Positions 1 through 10,918 of a stretch of DNA of 64,000 nt are shown here, in pieces (the first letter of the stretch is position 1; every line of letters begins with the position of its first letter). Origin of the DNA: Phytophthora hibernalis (Eukaryota; Oomycota; Peronosporomycetes; Peronosporales; Peronosporaceae); the NCBI GenBank assembly GCA_012656075.1, contig JAAKBF010000323.1, positions 62,001 to 126,000 of the forward strand. The letters run 5' to 3'. A program made the translations under genes and the position numbers. The notes beneath the pieces were generated by a model. It had not been told where the DNA came from and did no database searches. It saw only the letters and a program-made list of their open reading frames with translations.

Positions 1-2345
1 AGGATGATTATCAAGATACATGCCAAAGTTTTCGGCCGAGCTCTTTTAACTCGAATGTTTATTTTACTGTTGCAGCACAGAACGTTTGGGACCCAGACGA
101 GGTACGTGAAATCGATTTCTGTTACATTTTACTCCTTCTGATGCAGTACGCTTTTCCTTGTTGAATGTACAGACGTACGATTGCCCTCTTGGATTCCACT
201 GGATGTCCACTTCTGAAGCCTACGAAGTGTTTGTGGGGACGATTGCATTTGAAGGCTACAGTGAGGAGCCCTTCACTTACTTTGATCAGTGTGGGTGGCA
301 CGGATATGGGTGGGGAGGTCAAATGCGAAAGTACTTCCGGTTTTCCGACTCCAAGGTACGTTTTTCTTGGTTCATTTGTTTTTGTCCATGCATTGCTGTT
401 GACCAATTCTCGTTCATTTTGTAGACAACTGGCGCCTTCAAGCATGCTGGGTTTCGAGACTCGTATCGGGTGGACACAGGTTTCCAAACGGACTTGTTTG
501 CGGGGATTGTATGCTATCGAGAGCGGCCAGCTTATCAAGTTACCTGGGGGACACAACTGTGGGCAACCGATGGAACGGCAACGGGTACGCAGCGGGTTGC
601 GCGTATATCAACGGACCCTGAGGATCGAATCCTTCCCATTTTGTTGAGCTCAATCAGCGTCTATATTTCCAAGCAAGTTCCACTGACTTTGGAACAGAGT
701 TGTGGTCGACCGACGGTACCAGAGACGGCACCTATCTCGTCGCCGATATTGAATTTGGGTCTCGCAGTTCTGAGCCACAGCTTCTCATCGCATTTGATTC
801 ACGAGTATTCTTCTCTGCAAAAACTCACGACTATGGTCGAGAACTCTGGTTGTCAGACGGTAATCGGCGACTCGACTTCAGTGAAAAACACGCGACAGTG
901 GGGACGGGGTTGTTGTTTGATATTTGCCTAGGATCGAAATCATCCTCTCCTCAACATTTAACGGTACTAAGTCCCTGACAGGACCTCCATTGTTGCTTTT
1001 TCAAGCGGACGATTGCATACACGGACCCGAACTCTGGTCAACGGATGGGACCCGGGCAGGGACAAAACTGGTTCTTGACATCCACAAAGGTGCTACAGGC
1101 TCGCTTCCAGTCTACTTGACATCGTTCGCAGGAAAGGTCTACTTTCAAGCAGATGATGGGACTCACGGAGCTGAAATGTGGACAACGGACGGATCTTCTA
1201 GCGATACGGTCATGTTGGTCGATATTGCGCTAGGAGTATTGGGCTCAAAACCCAGCTTTTTCACGATATTCGACAGCGTCAACACTCCACCGGGAGTACT
1301 CATTTTCACTGCACAAGCAGAACAAGATCGCCTCACAGAGTTTTGGCGGTCAGACGGAACCATCGCTGGCACTACGAAACTGTTCCCGGATTCCCGCGAG
1401 ATCGTGGAAATCAACACGGATTCAATGAATCTTCAGCTTGTTGGACACAAGTTGGTAACGATTCCGTCATGGCCAACCAGCTTCTTCTTTCTTGGTCGAC
1501 AAAGTGCCCAGACAGCAGATCGACCCAGTGCGACGAATGCCGAGGGCATTGCCCAAACAAGGTCAATCACTTTGCAAGACATCGAATCCCTGCAAAACAA
1601 GCGGGAGCTAACGGTGTCTCTGAATTGCTCGAAGGGCTGGTTAAGTTTCGGGCGACAGTGCGACGGTGTGTCGTTAAGTTTGGATGACGCCCTTGACAAG
1701 AAGAAACCAGCAATTGTTACGCTGAAAGGCTCTCTGAACGCACTGAATTGCGCTGTGGAGAAGGTGACGTTTCATTCTAAGCCCCAGGAGAATGGCTGGG
1801 ACGAGATTCACGTGACTCTCAGCCAAGTTGCGTCAAGCGAGGAGAATGGCACCTCAAATTCTTATGACGATGCTGAGCGAGACAGCAGCTACACCATCTC
1901 GAAACGCATGCTGGTCGAGATTCGTGCAATCAATGACCCCCTATCATTACCATGAGCTCGACATTCTACGCTCCTCTGCGACAGTGGGTGGTGCTCGGAG
2001 AGATTGAGATTGACGACCTGATGCAGACGAAGGGATGCTGTACGTCAGCATATCTGTTCGCAACGGAAGGCTCCGTGCTACACTTGCACCTTCAATAAAC
2101 AGCCGTGGGCCAGCAATACTCCACGCGACAGTTGATGGAGACATTCCCCAAATGCTTGAGTTTGCAGCTACCGTGGAGCAAGCGAAGGTTATATTCGAGA
2201 GCCTGAGTATAACTGCGACGATCGCTTTGGTTGCTCCAATGAGCAGCGTGACTACGTGACCGTGCATGTTGACGACAACGGGTTAACTGGAGCCCACGGC
2301 CCTCAGGTGGCCACCAAAACCGCCGAGATCCTCGTCATGCCCTAG
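1..2345 (+). CDS. ELWxxDGTxxGT-repeat protein, 5' partial, frames broken
   Basis: Gene entering from the left edge. Two short introns fit: 102-172 (GTACGT...ACAG) and 356-424 (GTACGT...GTAG). They join exons reading NVWDPDE, then TYDCPLGFHWMSTSEAYEVF..., then TTGAFKHAGFRDSYRV.... Six units of the ELWSTDGTRAGT type follow at about 556, 698, 840, 1029, 1173 and 1339, the repeat known from bacterial and some eukaryotic secreted or surface proteins. The region 1560-1945 ends in EIRAINDP, like the edge of a cadherin-type domain. The frame changes near 636 and 950 and again after about 1945. The last coding stretch (YNCDDRFGCSNEQRDYVTV...) stops at 2345. Either a decaying gene or several one-base sequence errors. 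No catalytic motif is visible and the role is unknown; a surface or extracellular role is only a guess. Confidence 0.6.
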
Positions 2346-2434
2346 CACTGGACTAAATAGTTTAGTGTAGACACTTGAGGTAGCGGATAGTAATCCACGA
2401 TGTCAGTAGAACAACACGTTATCATTTGTTCAGT

Positions 2435-3535
2435 TCACGGTTCAAACGCGATGTGTGTACCAGGAGCTCTAGCTTGCGTTGTCTTCGGGTGAGGTGTTTG
2501 CTGCCTCTTCGGCCAGCTCCAATGCGTTCTCCACAAAAAGGCCTTGTCAAATGCAGACTCCTCCAGCACTCCATCTTCGTAGCTAGCCTTGTACGTCGTG
2601 AGCAGCTGCACATCACTTTTGCGGGCTAGCGACTTGATCATCTTGAGCGCCTTCTCATCTTCAAAAAGCCCCTCCTTCTGCAGCTTGTTCAGCATCCGCA
2701 GGATATCGCTGGACGCAGCGCTTTCAGTTGGAGGAGCCGCAGAAGCGGTGGCAGCGGCATCATCTTCAATCACCTCAGTCGCAATCGTCGGTTCGACGTA
2801 GCCTTGAAAAAGTAAAAGTCAGCAATATCACTACCAGCTGCGATTGCATTTGACGCCGCGTACCTTCAATACAGCGCGGGTTCTCCTTGAGCGCCTTCAC
2901 AAACGGATCGATCTCAGCCTCAGTGGCCACAATGATGGCCAGTGGCTGGCCCGGAGCGACGTTGCTAGAACCCTCAGCTACCACTATAGAGCACAACCAA
3001 AAGCAACAGGCGTCAGTAAATGCAGTCATATAGGAAATGATCCTCCTGCCTGCCACGCACGCAGTCGCGCGATGAACCCTCGTCTCCAGACTCGAGTTGG
3101 AAGCACAGATCGGGCGTGTCAATCTGCCACAGTAGCAACAGGTTTAACACCCAGTAGTCCATAGAGAACAGCTTTGTCCAGCTTCGTACCTCGCACATGT
3201 GCGTGCCGTCCTTCACAGTCGCGCCCTCCTGGACGTGCCACTTGGTGAGCGTCGTGTCTCCCGCTCCGCTTCCTACCTCCTGCAAGTCGTCAATACAGTC
3301 AGAAATCAACCTCCTTCAAGCCACTGCCACAGTCTCTCACCTTGAAGTCCAGGTCCGGCATGCGGAACTTGATGTGGCTGGGCAGCGCCACCTGCTGCTC
3401 GTCCTCGTTGGGTGGCGACGTGTTCGTAGAGAACAAAGCAAATGGTCGCAGCGCAGTGGCCTTCACGTGTCCATCCGCCAACGCCGCGCGTCGTCGTCCG
3501 TGCGCTGCCAGCGCCCGAGTCGGCAGTCGCATCAT
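2435..3535 (-). CDS. Mitochondrial lipoyl-domain protein (2-oxoacid dehydrogenase E2 / protein X-like)
   Basis: Five exons: 3535-3341, 3279-3190, 3123-3061, then a short exon ending before the intron at about 2860-2800, then the last exon. The start MMRLPTRALAAHGRRR is Arg-rich without acidic residues, as in a mitochondrial presequence. The spliced middle reads like a biotinyl/lipoyl domain: FRMPDLDFKEVGSGAGDT, KWHVQEGATVKDGTHMCEI, then LESGDEG and VAEGSSNVAPGQPLAIIV. The family carries lipoate on acyltransferase subunits of pyruvate or other 2-oxoacid dehydrogenases. No peripheral-subunit-binding or catalytic acyltransferase domain is seen. The lipoyl Lys position is Asp here (CEIDTPDL against the usual ETDKA). 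Two one-base shortfalls or excesses (in GGG near 3075 and TTTTT near 2540) break the frame; with them corrected the protein would end at 2469 with an acidic tail. Confidence 0.65.
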
Positions 3536-3790
3536 GTCACGTTGGTGATGGCTTCGAGGCGCCTGTCAATTAGTGAATCAATTGCAATTATAGACACAAA
3601 AACATTAACAATTTTATAAAGTCGTACAAGTATTGTAAATTACAATGCGGCTAGTTTAACCGGTCCGTCTTCTCCGAACCGGAATTTGAACCGTCGGGTC
3701 GCGTTCGGCCGGCCACCACCAATCGCGCCCAACAAAAGCTACCTAGAGCTGGCGTCTATCATTGGAATTCTCCGCGAGAAACGAAGAAGC
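3536..3790. promoter_or_regulatory. Shared intergenic region between divergent lipoyl-protein and eS30 genes
   Basis: 255 bases between two divergently transcribed start codons, so it must hold both 5' leaders and promoters. It is AT-rich next to the minus gene (3570-3640) and GC-rich near the plus gene. I see no convincing TATA box. A TCATTGG sequence near 3759 could be an initiator for eS30, but the match to the oomycete initiator is weak. Confidence 0.4.
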
Positions 3791-4126
3791 ATGAGGTTCG
3801 TAATTGCGCGCAGAACAGAGCAGGTTCTATTAGCAACATGCACGGTGTATTGACTCTTGTGTCTCTTATAGCAACACTAGCATTGAGAACGCCACGACGC
3901 TGAACCTGTCCCTCCGCCTGCGTGGTGGTGGCAAGGTCCACGGTTCGCTGGCACGTGCCGGTAAGGTCAAGGGCCAGACGCCCAAGGTCCCCAAGCAGGA
4001 GGACTCGAAGAAGGCGCTGACGGCCGCGCCAAGAAGCGCTGGCAGTACAACCGCCGCTTCGTGAACGTCGTGGCGGGCATGGGCGGCAAGAAGCTGGGCC
4101 CCAACTCGAACGCCGCCAAGCAGTAA
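3791..4126 (+). CDS. RPS30: 40S ribosomal protein eS30 with a short ubiquitin-like tail
   Basis: Small-subunit ribosomal protein eS30 (FAU family). Exon 1 is five bases (ATGAG, 3791-3795), intron 3796-3871 (GTTCGT...TATAG), exon 2 3872-4126. The protein begins [21 protein letters not shown] and continues [20 protein letters not shown], the eS30 signature, then [32 protein letters not shown] closely resembles the end of ubiquitin (TLHLVLRLRGG), so a fusion or its remnant precedes eS30; more ubiquitin could lie in an unseen upstream exon. The frame breaks at about 4021 where a GG should be GGG (LTGRAKKR). For an essential ribosomal gene this is more likely a sequencing or assembly error than a real loss. 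Confidence 0.85.
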
Positions 4127-4637
4127 GCAGGCAGCCAATGAGCTGAGCAGGTGACAGTCAGGTGGACGGACGACGACGCGACGTGACGCGTGGACGGACG
4201 ACGTAGACTCAGCTCTCAGCTCGCGACATCACTTGGTGGTGCTGTCTTCTCTTCAGTGGCGATCCAGTCGTTCGGCGGCTGTCGTTGGCGTAGATGCGTC
4301 GAGAGCTTCGCGGCTCCTGGTGCTCTCGCATATTCCAAATCAACCAATATGTTAAATCCAACGCCGCCGCCCGGGTCTGGTGCCGCTTTCGCTTTCTCGC
4401 AAACCTCCCGAGTCTTTGTTTCGCGTTTCGTCGTGGCTGTTTCTTGTTGTTAGTGTCCTTTAGTATGGCGCTACTCCACTGACTGTTCTTGTGTCTATTA
4501 GCTGCAGGTGATCAGTGGTGTCTTCCTGGACTATGGCAGAATCCGTTTTGTAGCGAGCTGCATGGGACGATGGGACTCAAAAAGTGCAGCGGCTAAATGT
4601 GGGTTGATGACCATGTTGCCAACCTCTGCCAAAACTC
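4127..4637. other. Intergenic region between eS30 and coiled-coil gene
   Basis: About 510 bases holding the eS30 3' end and the leader of the next gene. Open frames here are short and have no recognisable protein character. I see no RNA gene or repeat. Confidence 0.4.
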
Positions 4638-6697
4638 ATGTACAGCGATGACTCAGCAGCCTCCGAGGTGGAGTCGGACACCAAGGAAGTCTACGGTGAT
4701 GGCGGCAGTGAGGTTGCAAGTGAGATTGCCGAGAGCGTGGATGCGCCACCTGCGTTGAAGCAGAAGCAGGAGACGCAGATCAAACCTGCAGCCTCCGCCG
4801 CCTACGAGGAAGACGAAGATGGATACAGTGTCGACTTCGAGGATGACTTCGAAGAGGATGAAGGTGAAAAGGCAGTGATCCAGCCGCCGCTGCGACTTCC
4901 AAACAACAAAGCACCCTCGCCAACTCGATCTGCCATGAGTAACACGCGTCGCTCACTAGCCCAGTCCAACGATGCGTCCGGGTTTGACTACGACTACGAT
5001 GAATCCTCCTTCGAGGACGAGAGTCGTCGTTCACGAAGCGTGAGCCAAAGTAGCCGTGTCGTGGATCTCTGTACGTGCATCTTCTCATTCGTTCCGCCCG
5101 GCACCAGTTCCAGCACCCGAGACTACGATCGACCTACCAGCAGCTAGCCTCTTGCTTCCTCGCTCGTCGGACGCTAAGGTGCTTTCAAAACCGGCTGCAC
5201 TAGCACTTGCATCCGTCACAGAGGAAGAAGCTGAAGCCATCGCCACAATGCAGAGCAAACAGTTTTCACTGTTACTGCGCAAAGTGGAGAGCAAGTTTGA
5301 GGATGAAGTCGAGGAGCTTCGTGAAAAGAATGCCCTTCTTACCTGGAAGGAGCGCGAACTGAAGGCATCGCTGCGTCGAGTCAAAGAGGAGCTTACAATG
5401 CGTAAGGCTCGCATCGAGAAGAAGCGTCGGCGTGCTGCTGATCGCCGGCGTGACCACGAGCGAGCAGCAGACCGTGTTCAGCAGGAACTTATGGCTGCTC
5501 AAACTATTATTGCTGCACGTGACAGCCGCATGGAGGAGCTTCTCTGTGAACTAGCTCAGATGCGTGAGATGCTGCAGAAGGTGGAAAGAGAGAAGCACGA
5601 GTCCGAGAGTCGCAACATGGCTCTTGCAGAGAAGTTGCAGGCAGCACTTGGGGACTTTCATCAGCTCACATGCAGCTTTGAAGATGCTGTAAACGCCAAG
5701 CTAGGCTGCGAACAGCGCATCGAGGAGCTGAAAGGCATGCATCGAGTGCAACTCGAAGTATTGGAACACAAGTGCCAAGTTGACGTCGAGGCTGCGCGTC
5801 GAGCACTCGCCGACGAGGTCGCAGCACGCACCGCGGAGCGGCAAACGTTACCAGAGATCCACCAGCGCATTGTCGAGGTGGAGAAGGAGCGATTTGAGAA
5901 GCTGGAGGCGGCGCTGCACAAGCAGATGCGAGAACTCGAGTCGCGAGCAGCACAGGAAGCTTTGACACAGGCCGCAGAACTGACCAGGGCCACCGAAGCG
6001 AAGCACCAGGCAAAACAGCGAGCTGAACGCCGGATACAGGAGGAGGTCGACCGGGTACGTTGGCCGATCAAGCTTCGTGTAGTCGATCAACAGGTACTAA
6101 TCTCCACTTTTCACGTGCCTTAGATCGCACGCGAGCGTGAGGCAGTGGACAACCAGCGTCGCGAGCTGCTGGCGTCGATGGCTCGCACAAACGCGCTTCG
6201 ACGAGGAGCGTGGCAAGATGGAGGCCAGGAGCTGTGAGTTGGATGGCCGTCGTTCCGATCTCGCGGACGAGCGCGCGGAGCTGGAGGCTCGTGTTGGGTA
6301 CTTTGAGCAGCGCGCACGCCGTCTGGAAGCGGACGAGGCGCTCGTCGAGAGACGTCGCACGGAGCTGGCGGCTGTCGGACGCGAGACGCTGGAGCGGTCC
6401 CACGCGCTTGCTCGACGGGCGCAGGAGTTCGCCGACGCTACAGGAGAGCGCGACAAGCTGCGCACACTCGTGAAGGTGCTGACGGAGCGCTCGGAGCGGA
6501 GCGAGCAGCGCGCGAAGACGCTCGAGCAGGACCGGGAGAAGCTGGAGACGGCCACGCTGGCGCTGCAGCAGGAACGACTGCTGGTGGCCAAGCAGCGCTT
6601 GCAGTCGCGCTACTTCCTGGACGGCGCACGCAAACTCGAGTATGCTGCACCAGAAGCACTGCGTCATGGAGGCGACGGACAAGCGCCACACATATAG
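4638..6697 (+). CDS. Long coiled-coil protein, FBF1-like (centriolar distal-appendage type)
   Basis: Three exons: 4638-5070, about 5108-6054 and 6124-6697; introns 5071-5107 (GTACGT...CAG, a second acceptor lies six bases on) and 6055-6123 (GTACGT...TTAG). The N-terminal 140 residues are acidic and disordered (EEDEDGYSVDFEDDFEEDEG). From about residue 180 to the end it is almost unbroken heptad-rich coil, dense in E, R, K, A and L. The C-terminal third (RAQEFADATGERDKL, LALQQERLLVAKQRLQSR) resembles the C-terminal coil of Fas-binding factor 1, a distal-appendage protein; that assignment is from memory of the family and is not certain. A flagellum-related role would suit a zoosporic organism. 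One extra A in an AAA run near 6187 breaks exon 3. Confidence 0.6.
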
Positions 6698-6936
6698 CAA
6701 CAACCAGCAGGACCATCGACGTCCATGTTGAAGTGAAATTAACTTGAATTTAGTATTGACACACTGACCAATGATACTTTCTGCTTCTCGCCGTGTCATT
6801 GTGAGGATTCCCGCGAGCAGACGCCCTAGGACGATGTGGCTGCTCAGCCTGAGCTTGGGCTGCTGCCTGTGCGTGTGCTGCTGTTGCTGCTGCTGCTGCG
6901 CGGGGCTCTTCGACGAGGGCAAGGTCTCCCCGTTGC
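6698..6936. other. Convergent intergenic region
   Basis: 3' ends of the coiled-coil gene (+) and the START-FYVE gene (-) meet here. A short CTG/CTGTTG triplet run lies at 6878-6899. No gene seen. Confidence 0.4.
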
Positions 6937-8832
6937 CTAGGCGGCCCGCTGCGAGGACTTCTCGCCCGACTCGCCGCGCACAAGCGACAGGATCCCGTTA
7001 AGGAACGGCCGGAAGCCGCTGTCCGGGGCGGTCATGCCACTGTCTGCATCATCGCTAGGCTTCTCCTTGTCCATGCTCACGCGCAGAGCGGACGCCGAAC
7101 GGGTCGACTGCTCGAAGGACTCTCCGAGATGCGCCCCACGGTCGGCAGCTGCATCCCTGGCGGCACTGCTGGCTTGGCCTCCATGTCTTCCTGTTCATCC
7201 GCCTCCATGTCCACGTCCGCTGTCTCCTCCGTCTCCAGCCGTTGCATCTTGACGGGAGGCCACGTCGTCGACGGATCTTCTGGTCGTTCACGAGTTGCTG
7301 CTGCCGTCGTTGGGGGTTCATGCAGCGAATCGCGCAAGTACCCAATGTCAACTGGGTTCTGCTTGTAGCTCGACAGGCGCTGCGCAGTGATGGCAGCAGC
7401 TGCCACCACACTTGCCGCAGATATGGACGGCCTCGCGCCACCCAATGGGGTCGTAGCTGCGCTGTTCGCCCCGGATTGCGGCGTCGTGGACCCAGATCCA
7501 AAGCCGAAACCGAGTGTGCTGCGGGGCGTGAGGTTGTTGGCGATGTACGATCGTGGGGTGTTGCTTTCGTTGAAGAAGGCGCCGGGGGTCCGAGTTGCTC
7601 GAGCGCGACTGTGCGCTCGCCCGCGAGCGTCGTAGACGGACCGTGTGGAAGTCGTCGACCGGATGGAGAGATTCGACTGCGCCGATGCATCAGAATAGGC
7701 CGAGGGCGTGCGCGATCCACCGCCAGCGCTCATGTAAAGATCCATCAGGTTCATCTCGTTGTGAGCGACCGTGCTGCTGGAAGTAACGGAGGAGGTAGAT
7801 ATATCCGACATGTTTCCGTCGTCTTGTCCGCTTGCCTTTTGTACGCCCATGTTGCACACCGAGCAAATGCGAACGTTCTTGAGCGTGGTGCCCGGCACTT
7901 CCACGGACTTGAACACACTGCATTTTCCGCAGATGACCTCGCCGCAGCTTCGGCAGTGATGGCGCGGACGGAAGGTACCGAACGTCCGGCTGCACACCGC
8001 GCAATGCAGACGCTCGTGGTTGGGCACCCATTGCCGTTTATCAACGAAGGTGCACGCGTTCATCTGCTGTTTGTCTATGATGCGGCGAATCTGCACGATG
8101 CTGTTTATCAGTTGCGATTCCGCTGTCTTGAAGGCCCATTGCGCAGGAAAGTAGCCTCCTGGGTCGAAGCGTGCCACGTGATGTACCCGCACCACGTTGG
8201 GTTCGGCACGGTCTGTGCGGTACATGTATCCAGCGAGGATCTTGGCGCGAACGAGGCCGTGCGAGTTCTCGAGCGACGGGCATTCGGTGATCTCGATCGA
8301 GTTGAGGATGCGGATGTACATTTCGTTGCCAAACGAGTCCACGATCTTGTCCTGCACCTCGAGGCAGCAGTAGTCTCGGTGGGAGACGATAGGGGTGGGC
8401 GTCTTGACGGCGTACCATTTGATGCCGATGTACCTGAAGGGCGTGAGGTGTGCGCGGCACAATTGTGAGCAACACGGCGGCATCCATCACTGCCGGGTTC
8501 AGCTTCTTCATCAGCCGCCGAAACAGCGCATCGTCATGAGCGGCATAGGCACGACCGACCTGCTCCAGCGACGCCGTGAGCTGGCCCTTGGCGCCCACCT
8601 CAGCGACGTTGGACTTGTAGGCCTTGGGGCCGCGCGTCTGGCCGAAGTTGCGGTAGATGGCCACTCCCTTCTTCTCGCGCATGGGGATCCAACTGTTCTT
8701 GTGACAGTCGCTCAACGCGAAGACCTTGCGGATGGAGGCCTCGGCGAACTCGATGTACTGGCGCCGCATGTCCTCGGACACGCGGACGTTCGTGTTGAAA
8801 AAGCCCTTGGGCAGCGGCAGCGACGTCGACAT
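6937..8832 (-). CDS. START-FYVE domain protein
   Basis: Begins MSTSLPLPKGFFNTNVRVSE at 8832. Residues about 15-250 form a START/SRPBCC-type lipid-binding domain (SWIPMREKKGVAIYR, PFRYIGIKWYAVKTP, VVRVHHVARFDPGGYFPAQW). A FYVE zinc finger follows (HCAVCSRTFGTFRPRHHCR, CGEVICGKCS), with four CxxC pairs and the R-HHC-R core that binds phosphatidylinositol 3-phosphate, so endosomal membrane targeting is expected. The C-terminal half is Ser/Thr/Ala-rich and probably disordered. START plus FYVE is a combination typical of oomycetes. The frame is broken near 8455 (one C too many in CACACC) and near 7125; past the second break the reading ESFEQSTRSASALRVS... continues to a stop at 6937. As written, the uncorrected frame stops at 7077. 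Confidence 0.85.
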
Positions 8833-9332
8833 GGCTCACTCTCACGTAAAGACCAAGTGCACGAGTGGGGCGACGGTGCAGCCCCAGCGAGATGACTTCG
8901 TGTCGTCGCGTGTCGAGCTGTCGTCTGGGGTCGCCGACGCGTAACTGGCGACGATCTCGTCACTGCTTCGCACCAGACGGCGACGCGAGCGTCAGTTAAG
9001 ATCAGCAGGCGTGTGGCCAGATGGCTGGAGCTGTGGGGGCAGGGCGAAGTGGCCGAATGCGCAGCGCAAGTGGCAAATAGCGAAATGCGTGCGACTCGAT
9101 AAAAAACTGACGGCCAATCATCAGCCTTTAATTTCGACTGACTTTACGCGGGCGATTGACGGAATCGCTGCTCAAGCTTTACTTAAAAAATGTTCTTCAC
9201 TAGAGTATCCAATGAAGGAGGATAACCTTTGTCATGTACTTCTTGGTAATACCAAGTTGGTACTAGTATACTTGATGAAAGGAATTCCCACAACTTTTCG
9301 GGGTAAAACATCGTAGTTCATTAATGGGCATA
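8833..9332. other. Intergenic region upstream of START-FYVE gene
   Basis: 500 bases holding the START-FYVE promoter and the flank of the Tc1-like insertion. No gene, repeat or RNA recognised. Confidence 0.4.
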
Positions 9333-9449
9333 CAGTGCGGGCGGAAATTATACTGCCACTCAGTTTTCCAGCGATATTTCAACCAATAATGAGCTTCAAA
9401 ACGCAAAGCTTAGACCAATGAGATGCCCACAACAAAACAAAGCGAATGG
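9333..9449 (+). repeat. Left terminal inverted repeat of Tc1-like element
   Basis: 117 bp, pairs with 10802-10918 in inverted orientation. It begins CAGTGCGGGCGG and directly follows the TA duplication. Confidence 0.85.
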
Positions 9450-9547
9450 AGGTTCTCATGCTTGATTTCAATGAAAACTTGCTGCGTTTTCGTCAGAAAT
9501 GTCAACTTCAACTTCAACATGTACGGCGATAACTATACTGCCACTAG

Positions 9548-10583
9548 TTATTTATTGCCGTTGTGGTGCCCTGGGTGTCCTGAGAGCCAGCTAGTACTTT
9601 GTCTTTGCTCCTGAAGCTCCAACACAGCGACGCACCTCTTCCGCATTGAATCAAGCAGCTTAATCATGTACGCAGATGTGATTTCTTCCCAGCATGTCTT
9701 GATAGTCGCTATCAGAGTGTCTCGAGTCTCAAACTGACGCCTATTCGCGTACACGGCCCGTGCAAGCACGCCCCACATGTTCTCTATCGGATTTAGGTCC
9801 GGCGACTTCGCTGGCCACTCCATCACCGTCACATTTTCTTCCTCAAGAAAGCCCTTAGTGGCCCGGGATGAGTGAATGGATGCATTGTCCTGCTGGAAAA
9901 TGCACTCTCGACCGTAGACACGATCCAAAAACGGCAGCAAATACTCCGACAACGTATAGATGTAACACTCGCTGTTCTGCGAGCCTTCCAGAATCACCAA
10001 CTCACACTTTCCCTTGGAAAAAATGCACCCCACACCATCACGCTTCCTCCTCCGTTTTGGCGACGAGTAGATCTGCTGTTCGAACCTCAAATCGTGCCAG
10101 TAGAACTGTAGGCCGTCAGGGCCATCTAAGTTAAACTTCTTCTCATTTGAAAAGACGACCTGAGACCACTTTGCAGCGTCCCAGGTCACCTTCTCACGCG
10201 CCCACTTGAGGCGATATTCCTTGTGCTTTTGGTAAGCACGGGAGTCGCCATACGTTTCTCGTACTTGAACTCTGGGATCTTTTGAAGCAGCTCTCGGATT
10301 TGGCGAGCGCTAATGGGCAATTCCAGTTGATTTTGAAGCTTGGGGGCGCTCAAACGGCCCTTGGAAGCATCTCGAAACAACCGCCGCTTGGCTGTGACGG
10401 TAAGCTTCGGCGGCCGCCCGGACCGTTTGGTGGTGTTGTAGGCGTCCGGGTCGGCGAGAAAAGTGTGCACAAGCGGTCTAGAACGCTTTAGAGTCCTCGA
10501 AATAGCTCGCTCGCTCAATCCGCACTTGCGGAGAGCTCCAATTTCCCCTTCTCCTTCTCAGTCAGTGACCGACCTCTCGGCAT
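9548..10583 (-). pseudogene. Tc1-like DD34E transposase, two frameshifts
   Basis: Cut-and-paste transposase. It starts MPRGRSLTEKEKG at 10583. The first frameshift falls after that (GGGGAAATTGG), then a helix-turn-helix part (LSERAISRTLKRSRPLV, GRPPKLT). The second frameshift near 10215 is followed by the catalytic domain: SNEKKFNLDGPDG, the second Asp in FQQDNASIHSS, and Glu in SPDLNPIENMWG. Exactly 34 residues separate the second Asp and the Glu, which defines the DD34E Tc1 class. All three acidic residues are present, so only the frame breaks disable it. Confidence 0.85.
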
Positions 10584-10801
10584 GCAGAACACCACTAATT
10601 CTATCAACCATAAAGCATACGACACACGCATAGATCCGTTAGTACACAGCGTGCAACATATCTGAAGCTTAGTGGATAACTACGTGGCTAACCTGCTGAA
10701 AGGCGGGGTGGCAGTATAGTAATCGCCGCCTAGAGCAGTGGCCGCGGCACTCTTTCTGCTGTTGACAAAGCTGCGGAACGCCGAATGGCGTCAAACGACC
10801 G

Positions 10802-10918
10802 CCATTCGCTTTGTTTTGTTGCGGCTTTTTCATTGGTCTAAGCGTTGCGTTTTGAAGCTCATTATTGGTTGAAATATCGCGGGAAAACGGGATGGCAGTA
10901 TAATTTCCGGCCGCACTG
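10802..10918 (-). repeat. Right terminal inverted repeat of Tc1-like element
   Basis: Inverted copy of 9333-9449, ending CCGCACTG directly before TA at 10919. Confidence 0.85.

Larger units (their letters stand above)
9333..10918. mobile_element. Complete Tc1/mariner-type transposon
   Basis: 1586 bp flanked on both sides by TA (9331-9332 and 10919-10920), the expected target duplication of the superfamily. Ends start CAGTGCGG and close CCGCACTG. The terminal inverted repeats are about 117 bp long (9333-9449 and 10802-10918) with only scattered differences. The single gene inside is a DD34E transposase on the minus strand, broken by two frameshifts. A second, inner inverted pair of 20 bp lies at 9526-9545 and 10708-10727. 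Confidence 0.9.

Noticed and set aside
6878..6899. CTG/CTGTTG triplet run as a coding poly-Cys or poly-Ala frame
   Set aside because: Lies between two convergent genes; all frames through it are short and low complexity.
6068..6922. 284-codon minus-strand frame over the FBF1-like gene
   Set aside because: Low-complexity Leu/Gln/Arg translation, complementary to a strong coiled-coil gene.
7242..8468. 408-codon plus-strand frame over the START-FYVE gene
   Set aside because: It is the complement of a clear START-FYVE coding region; the codon bias explains it.
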